Source: Bacteroidales bacterium (GTDB taxonomy: Bacteria; Bacteroidota; Bacteroidia; Bacteroidales; UBA932). From it: DNA of 52,160 nt. The stretch spans positions 1 through 52,160 of the forward strand of contig JAFZWD010000027.1 of NCBI GenBank assembly GCA_017617495.1, written 5' to 3'. The notes under the pieces are model-generated. The model was not told the origin of the DNA. It ran no database searches and saw only the letters and a list, made by a program, of their open reading frames with translations. This document shows positions 36,447 through 45,079 of this stretch, one piece after another (position 1 is the first letter of the stretch; every line of letters begins with the position of its first letter). The position numbers and the translations under genes are program-made.

Positions 36447-37145
36447 ATGAAGATTCCCGATATCATTATTGCCATCGACGGATGGTCCTCCACAGGCAAG
36501 AGTTCTTTTGCCAAGCAGCTTGCGGCAAGGTTCGGCTTCCTGTATCTCGACTCCGGAGCGATGTACCGCGGAGTTACCCTTTTTGCACAGGAGCGCGGAT
36601 TCATCGGTGCGGCCGGTGTTATCGACGAACCTGCCCTGGAGGCGGCTCTTCCCGAGCTCGAACTGCACTTCGAGAGGGACGAGAACGGCACCCGTCTTTT
36701 CAGCGGCTCCCGCTGCATCGAGAGCGAAATCCGCTCTATGAAGGTGTCTTCTTTCGTGAGCCCCGTCTCGGCGATTCCTTTCGTCCGTTCGTGGGTGGAC
36801 GAGCGCCTGCACGCCTTCAGCAAGGGCGGCCGTGTGGTTATGGACGGCCGCGATATCGGCACCACCGTGTTCCCCAACGCCGAAATCAAGCTCTTCATGA
36901 CCGCCTCCCCCGAGGTGCGCGCGCAGCGGCGTTACGACGAGCTGATCATGAAGGGTCAGAAGGCTGATATGGAGGATGTCAAGCGCAATCTCGCCGAGCG
37001 CGACCATATCGATTCCACGCGTGCCGTTTCGCCGCTCCGGCAGGCCCCGGACGCCTTTGTGCTGGACAATTCCAACATGACTTTCGAGGAGGAGCTCGTG
37101 TGGGTGCAGGGAGTGATTCAGGGTAAATTCGGGATTCTGCAATGA
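36447..37145 (+). CDS. cmk: Cytidylate kinase
   Basis: A 232-residue (d)CMP kinase that makes CDP and dCDP from CMP and dCMP. The P-loop is IAIDGWSSTGKSSFAKQLA, with LYLDSGAMYRG behind it. The nucleotide-binding DGRDIGTTVFPNAEIKLFMTA region and the lid RRYDEL are also typical. The length is normal. It overlaps the start of ispH by 4 bp (ATGA), an arrangement that keeps the two housekeeping genes together. Confidence 0.96.
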   Translation: MKIPDIIIAIDGWSSTGKSSFAKQLAARFGFLYLDSGAMYRGVTLFAQERGFIGAAGVIDEPALEAALPELELHFERDENGTRLFSGSRCIESEIRSMKVSSFVSPVSAIPFVRSWVDERLHAFSKGGRVVMDGRDIGTTVFPNAEIKLFMTASPEVRAQRRYDELIMKGQKADMEDVKRNLAERDHIDSTRAVSPLRQAPDAFVLDNSNMTFEEELVWVQGVIQGKFGILQ

Positions 37146-38146
37146 TGAAGGTGGAGATAGACCGGGGGTCCGGTTTCTGCGGCGGGGTTATCCGCGCCAT
37201 CGCCGGCGCCGAGAAGGCTCTCGCGGAAGGCGGCAGCCTCCTGTCGCTCGGCGACATCGTTCACAACGAAGCCGAACTCGCCCGCCTTTCGAACCTCGGC
37301 CTGCATTCAATAACTCTAGATCAGCTTAGATTGGTCGGCGGCGAGGGTAGCCCCTTCGGGAGTTCGCCCTCCGGGCTCACCCCACCGTCGGATGAAACCG
37401 ACGGTCCCCCCGCTACCGAACCGCGGGTGTTACGTCCCTCAGGGACTACCCCCGCCACCGCGCGACTCCTGATCCGGGCCCACGGTGAGCCGCCGTCGAC
37501 GTATGAGCTGGCGGAGGAGAAGGGCTTCAAGGTGCTGGATTTTACCTGCCCGGTGGTGTTGAGGATACAGAAGAGCATCCGCGAGGCGTATGCAAAGCTG
37601 CATGCGAGCGAGCCGTACGGACAGATAGTGATTTTCGGCAAGATCGGCCATGCGGAGGTGCTGGGCCTGGTGGGCCAGGTGGACGGCGACGCCTTTGTGG
37701 TGGAGAACCTGGGACAGCTCCAGGACCTTGTGGCTGAGGGACGGCTGAACACCTCGCGCCGCATAGAGATTTTCTCCCAGACCACCAAGAGCCCGGTGGA
37801 GTACGACGAACTCTGCAAATGGCTGGCCTCCAAAATGGTTTACCCCCGCCTGCTGACGGTCAACGACACCATCTGCCGGCAGGTTGCGGACAGGCACCGC
37901 GAGCTGGTGGGCTTTGCCCGCAGCCACGATGTAATAGTGTTCGTGAGCGGCCGCGAGAGCTCCAACGGAAAGGTGTTGAGCGGGCTCTGCAAGGGTGTGA
38001 ACATCCGCACCTACAGGGTGGTGGGCCCCGATGAGATCAAGCGCGACTGGTTCCGCAGCGACGACAACGTGGGCGTGTGCGGAGCGACCTCCACTCCCAA
38101 GTGGCTGCTGGAGGAAGTGGCGCTGAAAATCAAAAATTTGCAATAA
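37142..38146 (+). CDS. ispH: 4-hydroxy-3-methylbut-2-enyl diphosphate reductase with an inserted segment
   Basis: The last enzyme of the MEP isoprenoid pathway, an iron-sulfur reductase giving IPP and DMAPP. The three cluster cysteines are Cys13 (GSGFCGG), Cys136 (DFTCPVV) and Cys245 (NDTICRQV), so the active site looks complete. The protein has 334 residues where about 290 is usual. The excess lies between ITLDQLR and LLIRAHGEPP (about residues 63-105), rich in Gly, Pro, Ser and Thr, and encoded by DNA with several palindromes. Either of two adjacent ATGs (37142, 37145) may start it. Confidence 0.93.
   Translation: MMKVEIDRGSGFCGGVIRAIAGAEKALAEGGSLLSLGDIVHNEAELARLSNLGLHSITLDQLRLVGGEGSPFGSSPSGLTPPSDETDGPPATEPRVLRPSGTTPATARLLIRAHGEPPSTYELAEEKGFKVLDFTCPVVLRIQKSIREAYAKLHASEPYGQIVIFGKIGHAEVLGLVGQVDGDAFVVENLGQLQDLVAEGRLNTSRRIEIFSQTTKSPVEYDELCKWLASKMVYPRLLTVNDTICRQVADRHRELVGFARSHDVIVFVSGRESSNGKVLSGLCKGVNIRTYRVVGPDEIKRDWFRSDDNVGVCGATSTPKWLLEEVALKIKNLQ
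37330..37461 (+). repeat. Palindrome-rich element inserted in frame in ispH
   Basis: The segment contains ACCGTCGG-ATGAAA-CCGACGGT (37384-37405), with the same 8-6-8 layout as the elements at 400 and 45039, and GTCCC-TCA-GGGAC (37434-37446). It adds about 43 residues to IspH without breaking the frame. The exact borders are estimated from the family alignment in memory. Confidence 0.65.
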
Positions 38147-38168
38147 AAAAGGGGAATTATTAAATTTG
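38137..38168 (+). promoter_or_regulatory. efp promoter
   Basis: TTTG (38137-38140), a 20-base spacer and TAAATTTG (38161-38168) form a perfect Bacteroidetes promoter. The predicted leader to the ATG at 38206 is about 30 nt and AT-rich. Confidence 0.8.
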
Positions 38169-38205
38169 CGCGTTTTTTAGCGAAACTATTTAATCGATTT
38201 ATTAT

Positions 38206-38772
38206 ATGGCAACAACAGCTGATTTCAAAAACGGACTTTATCTGAAGTTCAACGACAAGCCTTGCATGATCGTATGGTTCCAGCACGTGAAGCCCGGCAA
38301 GGGCCCCGCTTTCGTGAAGACCAAACTCCGCAATCTCGAGAACGGACGTATCCTGGAGAACACCTTCACCGCAGGTGCAAAGATAGAGACCATCGAGGTT
38401 GAACGCCGCCCCTACCAGTTCCTTTACGACGACGGTGAGGCATTCAACTTCATGCACGAAGAGACCTACGAGCAGATTACCCTCCCTCACGACGTGGTGG
38501 AGAACGCCGACCTCATGAAGGACGGACAGCACGTGGAAATGATGTTCGTCACCGGGGAAGAGGAGCGCTGCCTCACCTGCGAGCTCCCTACCTATGTGAC
38601 TCTCGAAGTTACCTATGCAGAGCCTGCAGTCAAGGGCAACACGGCCAGCACCAGCGCTCTCAAGGAGGTTACCCTCGAGACCGGAGCCAAGATCATGGTT
38701 CCTCTCTTCATCAACCAGGGCGACGTAATTACCGTCAACACCACCGACCGTTCCTACGGCCAGAGAGTGTAG
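38206..38772 (+). CDS. efp: Translation elongation factor P
   Basis: A 188-residue EF-P, which binds the ribosome between the P and E sites and relieves stalling at proline stretches. The three OB-like domains are present. The tip loop of domain I reads KPGKGPAF with Lys32 at the tip, where many bacteria carry a modified lysine or arginine. No modifying enzyme gene (epmA, epmB) is seen in the window. It ends 1 bp from the stop of the convergent DUF4783 gene. Confidence 0.95.
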   Translation: MATTADFKNGLYLKFNDKPCMIVWFQHVKPGKGPAFVKTKLRNLENGRILENTFTAGAKIETIEVERRPYQFLYDDGEAFNFMHEETYEQITLPHDVVENADLMKDGQHVEMMFVTGEEERCLTCELPTYVTLEVTYAEPAVKGNTASTSALKEVTLETGAKIMVPLFINQGDVITVNTTDRSYGQRV

Positions 38773-38773
38773 C

Positions 38774-39178
38774 TTACTGCACCCTTTCTATTTTAAGCTG
38801 CTGGATGCGGTAGGCGTCGTCTTTGAAACTGACGAACACCGTCACCAGGAAGGTTTCGCCCCCGGCACTGAGGTCGCCGAGGGCGTACTTCATGTTTGCG
38901 CGCCCTGCGGTGTAGGTTACCTTGAACGAACGGGGAGTGTGGGAATTGAAAAACGCCGAGAGAATCTGCTTTGCCTGCTTGCTGCTGGAGATGCCGGATT
39001 TGCCCAGCACCGTCACGTCCAGATTCTCGGAGAACCAGGCCGACAGCGCCTCTGTGTTGCCCTGCGACAGATATTTGGAGATGGGCACGAACACGTCGCT
39101 CTCGCCGCTCTGGGCCCGCAGTGTGACCCCGGCAAGTAGCGCAAACGCGATAATGGCCGACTTTAGTAATGCTTTCAT
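38774..39178 (-). CDS. Secreted DUF4783 family protein
   Basis: A 134-residue protein with a signal peptide (core IIAFALLAGVTL, cleavage after RAQ or near it). The mature part has the NTF2-like pattern of DUF4783: VFVPISKYLSQGNTEALSAWF, then KQAKQILSAFFNSH. NTF2-like folds bind small ligands, but no function is known for this family. The frame is open upstream, but the ATG at 39178 is chosen because it begins the signal peptide and avoids overlap with the divergent rlmH promoter. Confidence 0.78.
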   Translation of the reverse strand: MKALLKSAIIAFALLAGVTLRAQSGESDVFVPISKYLSQGNTEALSAWFSENLDVTVLGKSGISSSKQAKQILSAFFNSHTPRSFKVTYTAGRANMKYALGDLSAGGETFLVTVFVSFKDDAYRIQQLKIERVQ

Positions 39179-39193
39179 AAGCCGCGTTTTTCC

Positions 39194-39224
39194 TTGCAAA
39201 TACCGAGCCAATTCCCTATATTTG
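39194..39224 (+). promoter_or_regulatory. rlmH promoter
   Basis: TTG (39194-39196), a 20-base spacer and TATATTTG (39217-39224). The ATG at 39231 is 6 nt downstream, so the mRNA is probably leaderless. Confidence 0.75.
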
Positions 39225-39230
39225 TGAGTT

Positions 39231-39698
39231 ATGAAAGTGACTCTGCTGACTGTGGGCAAGACGGATATCCCCTGGGTGAAGGCGGGGCTGGAGATGTATG
39301 CGGCGAGACTGGGGCATTACCTCAAGTTTGCTGTGAGCGAAATCCCGGAGCTCAAGGGCGTTGGTGCGCTCAGCGAAGAGCAGATTAAGGAGAAGGAGGG
39401 AGAGCTTATCCTCAAGGCGGCCGGCCAGGCCGACCTGGTGCTTCTGGACGAAAGGGGACAGCAGCTGCGCAGCGTGGAGTTTGCGGCCGAACTGCAGAAG
39501 AGGCTTAACCGCGGACGCGACCTGACCTTCGTGGTGGGAGGCGCCTACGGGTTCAGCAAAGCGGTTTACGACAGGGCCGCGGGGATGATTTCGCTTTCGA
39601 AAATGACTTTTTCGCACCAGATTGTGCGGGCGATATTCGCCGAACAGCTGTACAGGGCGTGCACTATAATCAAGGGAGAACCCTATCACCACGAATGA
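39231..39698 (+). CDS. rlmH: 23S rRNA (pseudouridine1915-N3)-methyltransferase RlmH
   Basis: A 155-residue SPOUT-class methyltransferase that methylates pseudouridine 1915 in helix 69 of 23S rRNA, using S-adenosylmethionine. The knot region shows LVLLDERGQQLRS, FVVGGAYGFS and the C-terminal LSKMTFSHQIVRAIFAEQLYRA...GEPYHHE, all diagnostic. The length is normal. Its TGA stop overlaps the start of the histidine kinase gene by 4 bp (ATGA), which suggests translational coupling. Confidence 0.96.
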   Translation: MKVTLLTVGKTDIPWVKAGLEMYAARLGHYLKFAVSEIPELKGVGALSEEQIKEKEGELILKAAGQADLVLLDERGQQLRSVEFAAELQKRLNRGRDLTFVVGGAYGFSKAVYDRAAGMISLSKMTFSHQIVRAIFAEQLYRACTIIKGEPYHHE

Positions 39699-42600
39699 AG
39701 CTGAAACTTAAAATATGGGACGGCATTGCGGCGCTGCTTTTTGCGGCGGCGCTGGGCTTCCTGGCTGCAGGATTCTTCGGAGGTGAATCCGGGGGAGATG
39801 CGCGCTCCACCGCAAAGCACGTCGAGCGCGTGCTGGGGCGGCGTCTTGCAAAACTGGACGCCGCGATGGAAACCGCCCTCAGGCTCGCCCCGGACGAGTG
39901 GGTGGACATCAAGGGCCTGCCCCGCGACATGGTGATCTACCGCTATGCGGGCGATACCCTGCAGAGCTGGCAGGGGCGCTTCCCCCTGCGCAACGACGCG
40001 CTTACCGCCGGCAGCATGTTCCAGAGCCTTAATAATCCGCGCATTGCGGTGTCCTCGCCCCTGGCGGACGTGGACGGCAGCGTGAGGCTTCATAACTTCG
40101 GCAACAAATGGTATCTGGCAAAGTCCGTCACGGATGGGGATATCCGGGTGATCGGCGGCCTGGAAATAATGAACACCGCGGCCTCGGGCCCCTTCAACGG
40201 CATAAATCCCTGGCTGGCGCTGGGCGAGAACCATCTCATCCGCCCGCTGGGCGAGAGCGGCGGGGAACAGGTGTGCGTGGCGGGCGAGCCCGTCTTCAAA
40301 CTCATCTACTCCTCGCTTGACAAGCCCGCCGGCACGGACTGGAGAATGCTGCATCTGGCACTTCTGTTCGCGCTTCTGTCTTCGCTCACCCTGCTGGTCT
40401 CGCGCCGTTCGCTCGGCAGCCTGCTGGTGTCGCTGCCGGTTTCGCTCCTTTCAATCGGGCTTTTCTGGCTCTGGGGACGCGGCGCCGGGTCGGAACTCAT
40501 CCTCTTCTCGCCCGCAATCTATGCCGACGGCAACATTTTCTATTCGCTGGGAGGCATACTGCTCATCAATACGGCGATGACGCTGCTCTGCGTGTCGCTG
40601 TACATCGCGCGCAAAAGCATTTACGGGAGGCTGCGCTCGCCGCTTTCCGTCGGGCTCTGGACTGCCTGGATACTCATTACCCTGGTCGGGGTGATGCTCT
40701 ACAGCTACGTGGCTCTGCGCAGCATCGCGCTCAACTCCAACATCTCGCTGGAGATTTACAAGATAAGCAGCTTCGGCATACTCAGCAGCCTGGTTTACCT
40801 GTCGTTCGTGCTCCAGCTGCTCTGCTTTCCGATGCTCGTGCAGATGCTCGAGCCGCTGTCGGCAAGCTTCAAGGGCTTCCATCCGGACGCTTTCCGGCTC
40901 AGCAACCGAATAGGCTCGTCGCTGCTGCTGTCGCTGTTCCTCGTCATAGTTACCGCGACGCTGGGTTTCCGCAAGGAGCAGACTACGCTTGAAGTTTGGG
41001 CTTCGCGCCTGGCGGTGAGCCGCGACATTCCGCTCGAGGTGCAGCTGCTTTCCATCGAGGGGCGCCTTGCCGAGGACCCGCTGGTGGCATCGCTTTCCGT
41101 GATGCCCGGGGGCGCGTCGTCAATCCGCGCCCATCTGTCCGAGACCTATCTGTCGAGGGTGATGCAGGAGCACAATGTGACGGTGGCGGTTTTCCCGGAC
41201 GACCTGGGCACTCCGCCCGAATCGGAAGCGCTCGCTGCGGGCTCGCGCTTCAGGTTCGTGGACCACGGCGACGGCTTCGTGGATTACTTCGGCGTGTTTG
41301 CCTATAATATAAAAGGATACGGCCTGCGGCGCGTGCTGGTTACGGTGGAACGCAGCGCGGCGTGGCGCCATCGCGGCTACGCCGGCATCCTCGGGCACTC
41401 GCTTCCCGGAGAAGTGCTGATTCCCGCGCAGTATTCCTTCGCCCGCTACTGCGACGGCAAGCTCATCAACTACAGGGGCACCTACGCATATCCTCTGCAG
41501 ATGGATGCCCGCGGGGGGCACGCCGCCTACGACAACGGCAAGGGCTACTCCAGGCACGGCGGCTTTACGCACTTCTATTACGAGGTGGCCGGTGGCGAGG
41601 CGGTGGTGGTGTCGCGCCCGAAAGTGAGCGCGCTCAACTATCTCATCGCCCTGCTCTTCATGGGGCTCATCTTCTTCTCGCTGTCGGCCGTCTTCAATAT
41701 CGGCCGCGGCAGGGAACAATCCTCCGGCCGCAACTACTTCCGCTCGCGCATCACCTGGCTCATAATGATATCGCTGCTGCTCACGCTGGTGGCGCTGGCG
41801 ACGGTGAGCGTGATATTCGTGTACAACCGCAACGAGGCTAACCTCCATACGCTGATGAGCGAGAAGGTCAACTCCATCCAGGCTTCGCTGGCGGCCAACC
41901 TGCGCGGGATTTCCTCTACCGACGCGCTGCGCACGCCCGAAGCGCTCAGGCTGCTGGAGGAGGTGGGGAGCAATACCAACTCCGACATCACCCTTTATTC
42001 GCCCGACGGAATGGTGATGATGAGCACCGCTCCTGCAGTCTTCGACCAGATGCTGGTGGACGGGCGCATTGACGCGGGGGCCTACCGCACGATGATGAGC
42101 AGTACCAGCCGCTATCATATACAGAAGGAACGTATCGGGCGCAGCCGCTACTACGCGATGTACGCTCCCGTGACAGGCTCCGACGGCCGGATTATCGCAA
42201 TCCTCTGCTCGCCGTACACCGACGACAGCTACGACTTCGAGACCGACGCGGTGACGCACTCCATAATGGTGCTTTCGCTCTTTATTTTTCTGCTGCTGCT
42301 CACGCGCTTCTTCGCAACGCAGGTGCTGGCGCTGATTTTCAAGCCGCTGGAGGAGATGGGAACCCGGATGACCGGGGCCGACCTGGAGTCGCTGGAGCAT
42401 ATCGAGTACGACAAGGACGACGAGATTTCCAGCCTGGTGACGGCGTATAACCGGATGGTGGACGAGCTGTCCGACAATTCGCAGAAGCTGGCGCAGGCCG
42501 AGCGCGAAAGGGCCTGGAGCGGCATGGCGAGGCAGGTGGCGCACGAAATCAAGAACCCGCTCACCCCGATGAAGCTGCAGATCCAGCGCATAATGCGCCT

Positions 42601-43174
42601 TAAGGCGAAGGGGGATCCAAGCTGGCAGGAGAAGTTCGACGAGATGGCGAAGGTGGTGCTGGACCATATCGAAATCCTGACCGCAAGCGCCAACGACTTC
42701 TCGGTAATCGCCAAGCTCTATACCGAGGAGCATGTGGACATAGACCTGCCGGCCCTGCTGCAGGAGGAGATATCGATGTTCGACAACCGCGACAACATCT
42801 CCTTCGAGTTCCTCGGGCTGCAGGAGGCGACGGTGTCCGGGCCCAAGCCCCAGCTCACCCGCGTGTTCGTGAACCTTATAAACAATTCGGTGCAGGCGCT
42901 GGAGCATGCTGAGCACGGGCACATCCTGGTGTCGCTGCGCAACTCGGTGACGGACGGCTTCTACGACATTGTCTTCGAGGACGACGGCCCCGGCGTGGCG
43001 GAGGAGCACCAGTGCAAACTCTTCACCCCTAACTTTACTACCAAGAACGGCGGAAGCGGCCTCGGACTTGCCATCAGCAAGAGTATCCTGGACAGCTGCG
43101 GCGCCACAATCGCATACAGTAAATCTTTTGCCCTCGGGGGCGCGTGTTTTACGATTCTTTATCCGAAGATTTGA
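39695..43174 (+). CDS. Large NtrY-like multi-pass sensor histidine kinase
   Basis: A 1159-residue membrane sensor kinase. An N-terminal membrane helix, a periplasmic-type region and a cluster of about seven hydrophobic helices (about 210-450) come first. A second extracytoplasmic region follows (about 450-650), then helices near 655 and 690, and a third sensing region. A final helix near 860 leads into a HAMP-type linker. The phosphorylated histidine is His950 in VAHEIKNPLTPMKLQ, the H-box typical of NtrY. The ATP-binding domain has NLINNSVQAL (N box), DDGPGV and GGSGLGLAISKSIL. A plausible partner is the AAA+ response regulator at 35289. The signal it senses is unknown. Confidence 0.9.
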   Translation: MKLKLKIWDGIAALLFAAALGFLAAGFFGGESGGDARSTAKHVERVLGRRLAKLDAAMETALRLAPDEWVDIKGLPRDMVIYRYAGDTLQSWQGRFPLRNDALTAGSMFQSLNNPRIAVSSPLADVDGSVRLHNFGNKWYLAKSVTDGDIRVIGGLEIMNTAASGPFNGINPWLALGENHLIRPLGESGGEQVCVAGEPVFKLIYSSLDKPAGTDWRMLHLALLFALLSSLTLLVSRRSLGSLLVSLPVSLLSIGLFWLWGRGAGSELILFSPAIYADGNIFYSLGGILLINTAMTLLCVSLYIARKSIYGRLRSPLSVGLWTAWILITLVGVMLYSYVALRSIALNSNISLEIYKISSFGILSSLVYLSFVLQLLCFPMLVQMLEPLSASFKGFHPDAFRLSNRIGSSLLLSLFLVIVTATLGFRKEQTTLEVWASRLAVSRDIPLEVQLLSIEGRLAEDPLVASLSVMPGGASSIRAHLSETYLSRVMQEHNVTVAVFPDDLGTPPESEALAAGSRFRFVDHGDGFVDYFGVFAYNIKGYGLRRVLVTVERSAAWRHRGYAGILGHSLPGEVLIPAQYSFARYCDGKLINYRGTYAYPLQMDARGGHAAYDNGKGYSRHGGFTHFYYEVAGGEAVVVSRPKVSALNYLIALLFMGLIFFSLSAVFNIGRGREQSSGRNYFRSRITWLIMISLLLTLVALATVSVIFVYNRNEANLHTLMSEKVNSIQASLAANLRGISSTDALRTPEALRLLEEVGSNTNSDITLYSPDGMVMMSTAPAVFDQMLVDGRIDAGAYRTMMSSTSRYHIQKERIGRSRYYAMYAPVTGSDGRIIAILCSPYTDDSYDFETDAVTHSIMVLSLFIFLLLLTRFFATQVLALIFKPLEEMGTRMTGADLESLEHIEYDKDDEISSLVTAYNRMVDELSDNSQKLAQAERERAWSGMARQVAHEIKNPLTPMKLQIQRIMRLKAKGDPSWQEKFDEMAKVVLDHIEILTASANDFSVIAKLYTEEHVDIDLPALLQEEISMFDNRDNISFEFLGLQEATVSGPKPQLTRVFVNLINNSVQALEHAEHGHILVSLRNSVTDGFYDIVFEDDGPGVAEEHQCKLFTPNFTTKNGGSGLGLAISKSILDSCGATIAYSKSFALGGACFTILYPKI

Positions 43175-43175
43175 T

Positions 43176-43183
43176 TATCTTTG
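43176..43183 (+). promoter_or_regulatory. -7 promoter element for engB
   Basis: TATCTTTG starts 2 bp after the kinase stop codon and lies 21 nt before the ATG at 43205. An in-frame TTG at 43181 lies inside this box, so it is an unlikely start. Confidence 0.6.
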
Positions 43184-43204
43184 TACAGCAAACCAGGGGG
43201 TCAG

Positions 43205-43801
43205 ATGAAAATTGTCAACGCATCATTCGCCGGCAGCAGCACTCGAACCGAGTGCAGACCATCCCCCCGCCTCCCGGAGTTCGCCTTTATCGGGCGCTCC
43301 AACGTGGGTAAATCTTCGCTCATAAACACTCTCACAGGAGTCAACGGACTCGCAAAAACTTCTTCCACCCCGGGCAAGACCAAGGTCGTGAATCATTTCC
43401 TGGTCAACGGCAAGTGGTATCTGGTGGACCTGCCGGGATACGGCTTCGCCAAGATGCCCGCCAAGGCGCGCGAGGAACTCAAGGCGGTGGTGCGCGACTA
43501 CATCCACAACAGCGCCGAGCTGGCCTGCCTGTTCGTGCTGGTGGATTCGCGCTTCGACATTCCCCAGATCGACCGCGACTTCATCGCCGAACTCGGCGAG
43601 AACGGAGTGCCTTTCGCAATCATCTTCACCAAGTGCGACAAGAAGGGCCCCAACGCTGTGGCCGCGCAGATGGAGCGCGACCGGCAGATTCTGCTTCAGG
43701 ACTGGGAGAGCCTGCCGCCAATGTTTGCTTCGTCTTCGCTCAAGGGCTCCGGCCGCGACGAAATCCTGGATTACATCGGAACGATATTGAACAATCTATA
43801 A
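43205..43801 (+). CDS. engB: Ribosome biogenesis GTP-binding protein EngB/YsxC
   Basis: A 198-residue TRAFAC-class GTPase required for large ribosomal subunit assembly. G1 is GRSNVGKSS, G2 contains TSSTPGKT, G3 is DLPGYGFA and G4 is TKCDK. The start is taken at the ATG at 43205 (MKIVNASFAGS), which follows the purine-rich stretch AGGGGGTCAG. The length and motifs are normal for the family. prs follows 4 bp after its stop. Confidence 0.95.
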   Translation: MKIVNASFAGSSTRTECRPSPRLPEFAFIGRSNVGKSSLINTLTGVNGLAKTSSTPGKTKVVNHFLVNGKWYLVDLPGYGFAKMPAKAREELKAVVRDYIHNSAELACLFVLVDSRFDIPQIDRDFIAELGENGVPFAIIFTKCDKKGPNAVAAQMERDRQILLQDWESLPPMFASSSLKGSGRDEILDYIGTILNNL

Positions 43802-43805
43802 TACT

Positions 43806-44783
43806 ATGCAACACGAACACAGAATGATGGTTTTCACCTGCAGGGCCTCCAAGGACTTTGCAGAGAAAGTTGTTGAACAGCTTATCCCGCTGATGGCTCC
43901 GGAAGAGGTCCATCTGGGTAACCTCGAGGTATCGCAGTTCTCGGACGGCGAGTTCCAGCCCGCCTATATCGAGAGCGTCCGCGGCGCCACGGTGTTTATT
44001 ATCCAGAGCACCATTCCGCCCGCAGACAACCTTATGGAGCTGCTGCTCAGCATCGATGCGGCCAAGCGCGCTTCGGCCGACAAGGTGATAGCCGTCATTC
44101 CTTACTTCGGATGGGCCCGCCAGGACCGCAAGGACCGTCCCCGCGTGAGTATCGGCGCCAAACTCGTGGCCAATATGCTCAAGGCCGCCGGTGCCGACCG
44201 CGTGATGACCTGCGACCTGCACGCCGACCAGATCCAGGGCTTCTTCGACATCCCCGTGGACCACATCTACGCCAGCAAGGTGTTCCTCCCCACCATCGAG
44301 GGGCTGCACCTCAAGAACCTTTCCATCGCCGCCCCGGATATGGGCGGCGCAAAGAGGGCGAATGCCTATGCCAAGGACCTCAGCAAGCGCAAGGACACTC
44401 CCGTTATCGTCTGCCACAAGACCAGGGCGCGCGCTAACGTGGTTGCGGAAATCAAGGCCATCGGCGATGTGGAAGGCCGCGATATCGTGATTGTGGATGA
44501 TATGATAGATACCGCCGGAACCCTCTGCAAGGCGGCCGACGTGCTCAAGCAGATGGGCGCCGCTAGCGTTCGCGCCTGCGCCTCGCACGGAGTGCTTTCG
44601 GGAGGTGCCGTGGAGCGCATCAACGCTTCCTCCATCGACGAGGTGTTCGTAACCGACACCATTCCCCATCCCGAAATCGGCCCGGACGACAAGGTCAAGG
44701 TAATTTCCATGACCAGCGTCTTCGCCCTGATGATTTCGCGCGTGTACTTCTACGAACCTATCAGCAGCCAGTTTGTGTTCTAG
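43806..44783 (+). CDS. prs: Ribose-phosphate pyrophosphokinase
   Basis: A 325-residue PRPP synthetase, which makes phosphoribosyl pyrophosphate from ribose 5-phosphate and ATP for nucleotide, histidine and tryptophan synthesis. It shows FSDGEFQPAY, the ATP-loop region YFGWARQDRKDRPR, the metal-binding CDLHADQIQGFF and the PRPP loop IVIVDDMIDTAGT. The start may be the ATG at 43806 or the one at 43827 (MMVFTCRASKDFAEK); the second gives a more usual N-terminus. The motifs are all intact. Confidence 0.94.
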   Translation: MQHEHRMMVFTCRASKDFAEKVVEQLIPLMAPEEVHLGNLEVSQFSDGEFQPAYIESVRGATVFIIQSTIPPADNLMELLLSIDAAKRASADKVIAVIPYFGWARQDRKDRPRVSIGAKLVANMLKAAGADRVMTCDLHADQIQGFFDIPVDHIYASKVFLPTIEGLHLKNLSIAAPDMGGAKRANAYAKDLSKRKDTPVIVCHKTRARANVVAEIKAIGDVEGRDIVIVDDMIDTAGTLCKAADVLKQMGAASVRACASHGVLSGGAVERINASSIDEVFVTDTIPHPEIGPDDKVKVISMTSVFALMISRVYFYEPISSQFVF

Positions 44784-44786
44784 CTT

Positions 44787-45077
44787 ATGAAAGTGTTCCT
44801 CGCTGCCGTCGTCCTCGTCGGGCTCTGCGTGCTCGGAATGTGCATCGGAGTCCTGTTCCGGAGGGGCTTCCCCAAGTACGATGTGGGAAGCAACCCCGAG
44901 ATGGCGGCCCGTGGAATACGCTGTTTCAAGGATGAGGATGCCGCACTGCACCGCAAACCCCGTCGCGGCCTGCCCGCCGGCTGCAGCGGCAACTTCTCCG
45001 ATGCCTGCAGGGACTGTGGCTTGTACCCCGGATCCGTCATTCCCGGCCCCGACCGGGAATCTCTAAAAGAAGAGTAA
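44787..45077 (+). CDS. Small single-helix membrane protein with Cys-rich tail
   Basis: A 96-residue protein with one N-terminal membrane helix (about 3-24, [20 protein letters not shown]), followed by a soluble tail with cysteines in CRDCG. A similar short membrane protein with a Cys-containing tail occurs in other Bacteroidetes, but no function is known. The last 14 residues, [14 protein letters not shown], come mostly from a palindromic element (45036-45061) that seems to have extended the reading frame at its end. It ends 2 bp before der. Confidence 0.55.
   Translation: MKVFLAAVVLVGLCVLGMCIGVLFRRGFPKYDVGSNPEMAARGIRCFKDEDAALHRKPRRGLPAGCSGNFSDACRDCGLYPGSVIPGPDRESLKEE
45036..45061 (-). repeat. 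Palindromic element at the 3' end of a coding sequence
   Basis: ATTCCCGG (45039-45046), a 6-base loop and CCGGGAAT (45053-45060), flanked by CGTC on the left. It has the same 8-6-8 plan and flanks (GATT...AATGACG, here inverted) as the elements at 397, 604 and 23004. It is translated as VIPGPDRES. Confidence 0.65.
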
Positions 45078-45079
45078 TT

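Noticed and set aside
37142-38146. IspH considered as a broken gene because of the non-conserved internal segment
   Set aside because: The frame is unbroken and all three iron-sulfur cysteines and the flanking motifs are present.
41120-43009. Minus-strand open frame of 629 codons opposite the histidine kinase
   Set aside because: The plus strand shows intact kinase motifs over the same bases; the opposite frame has no domain.
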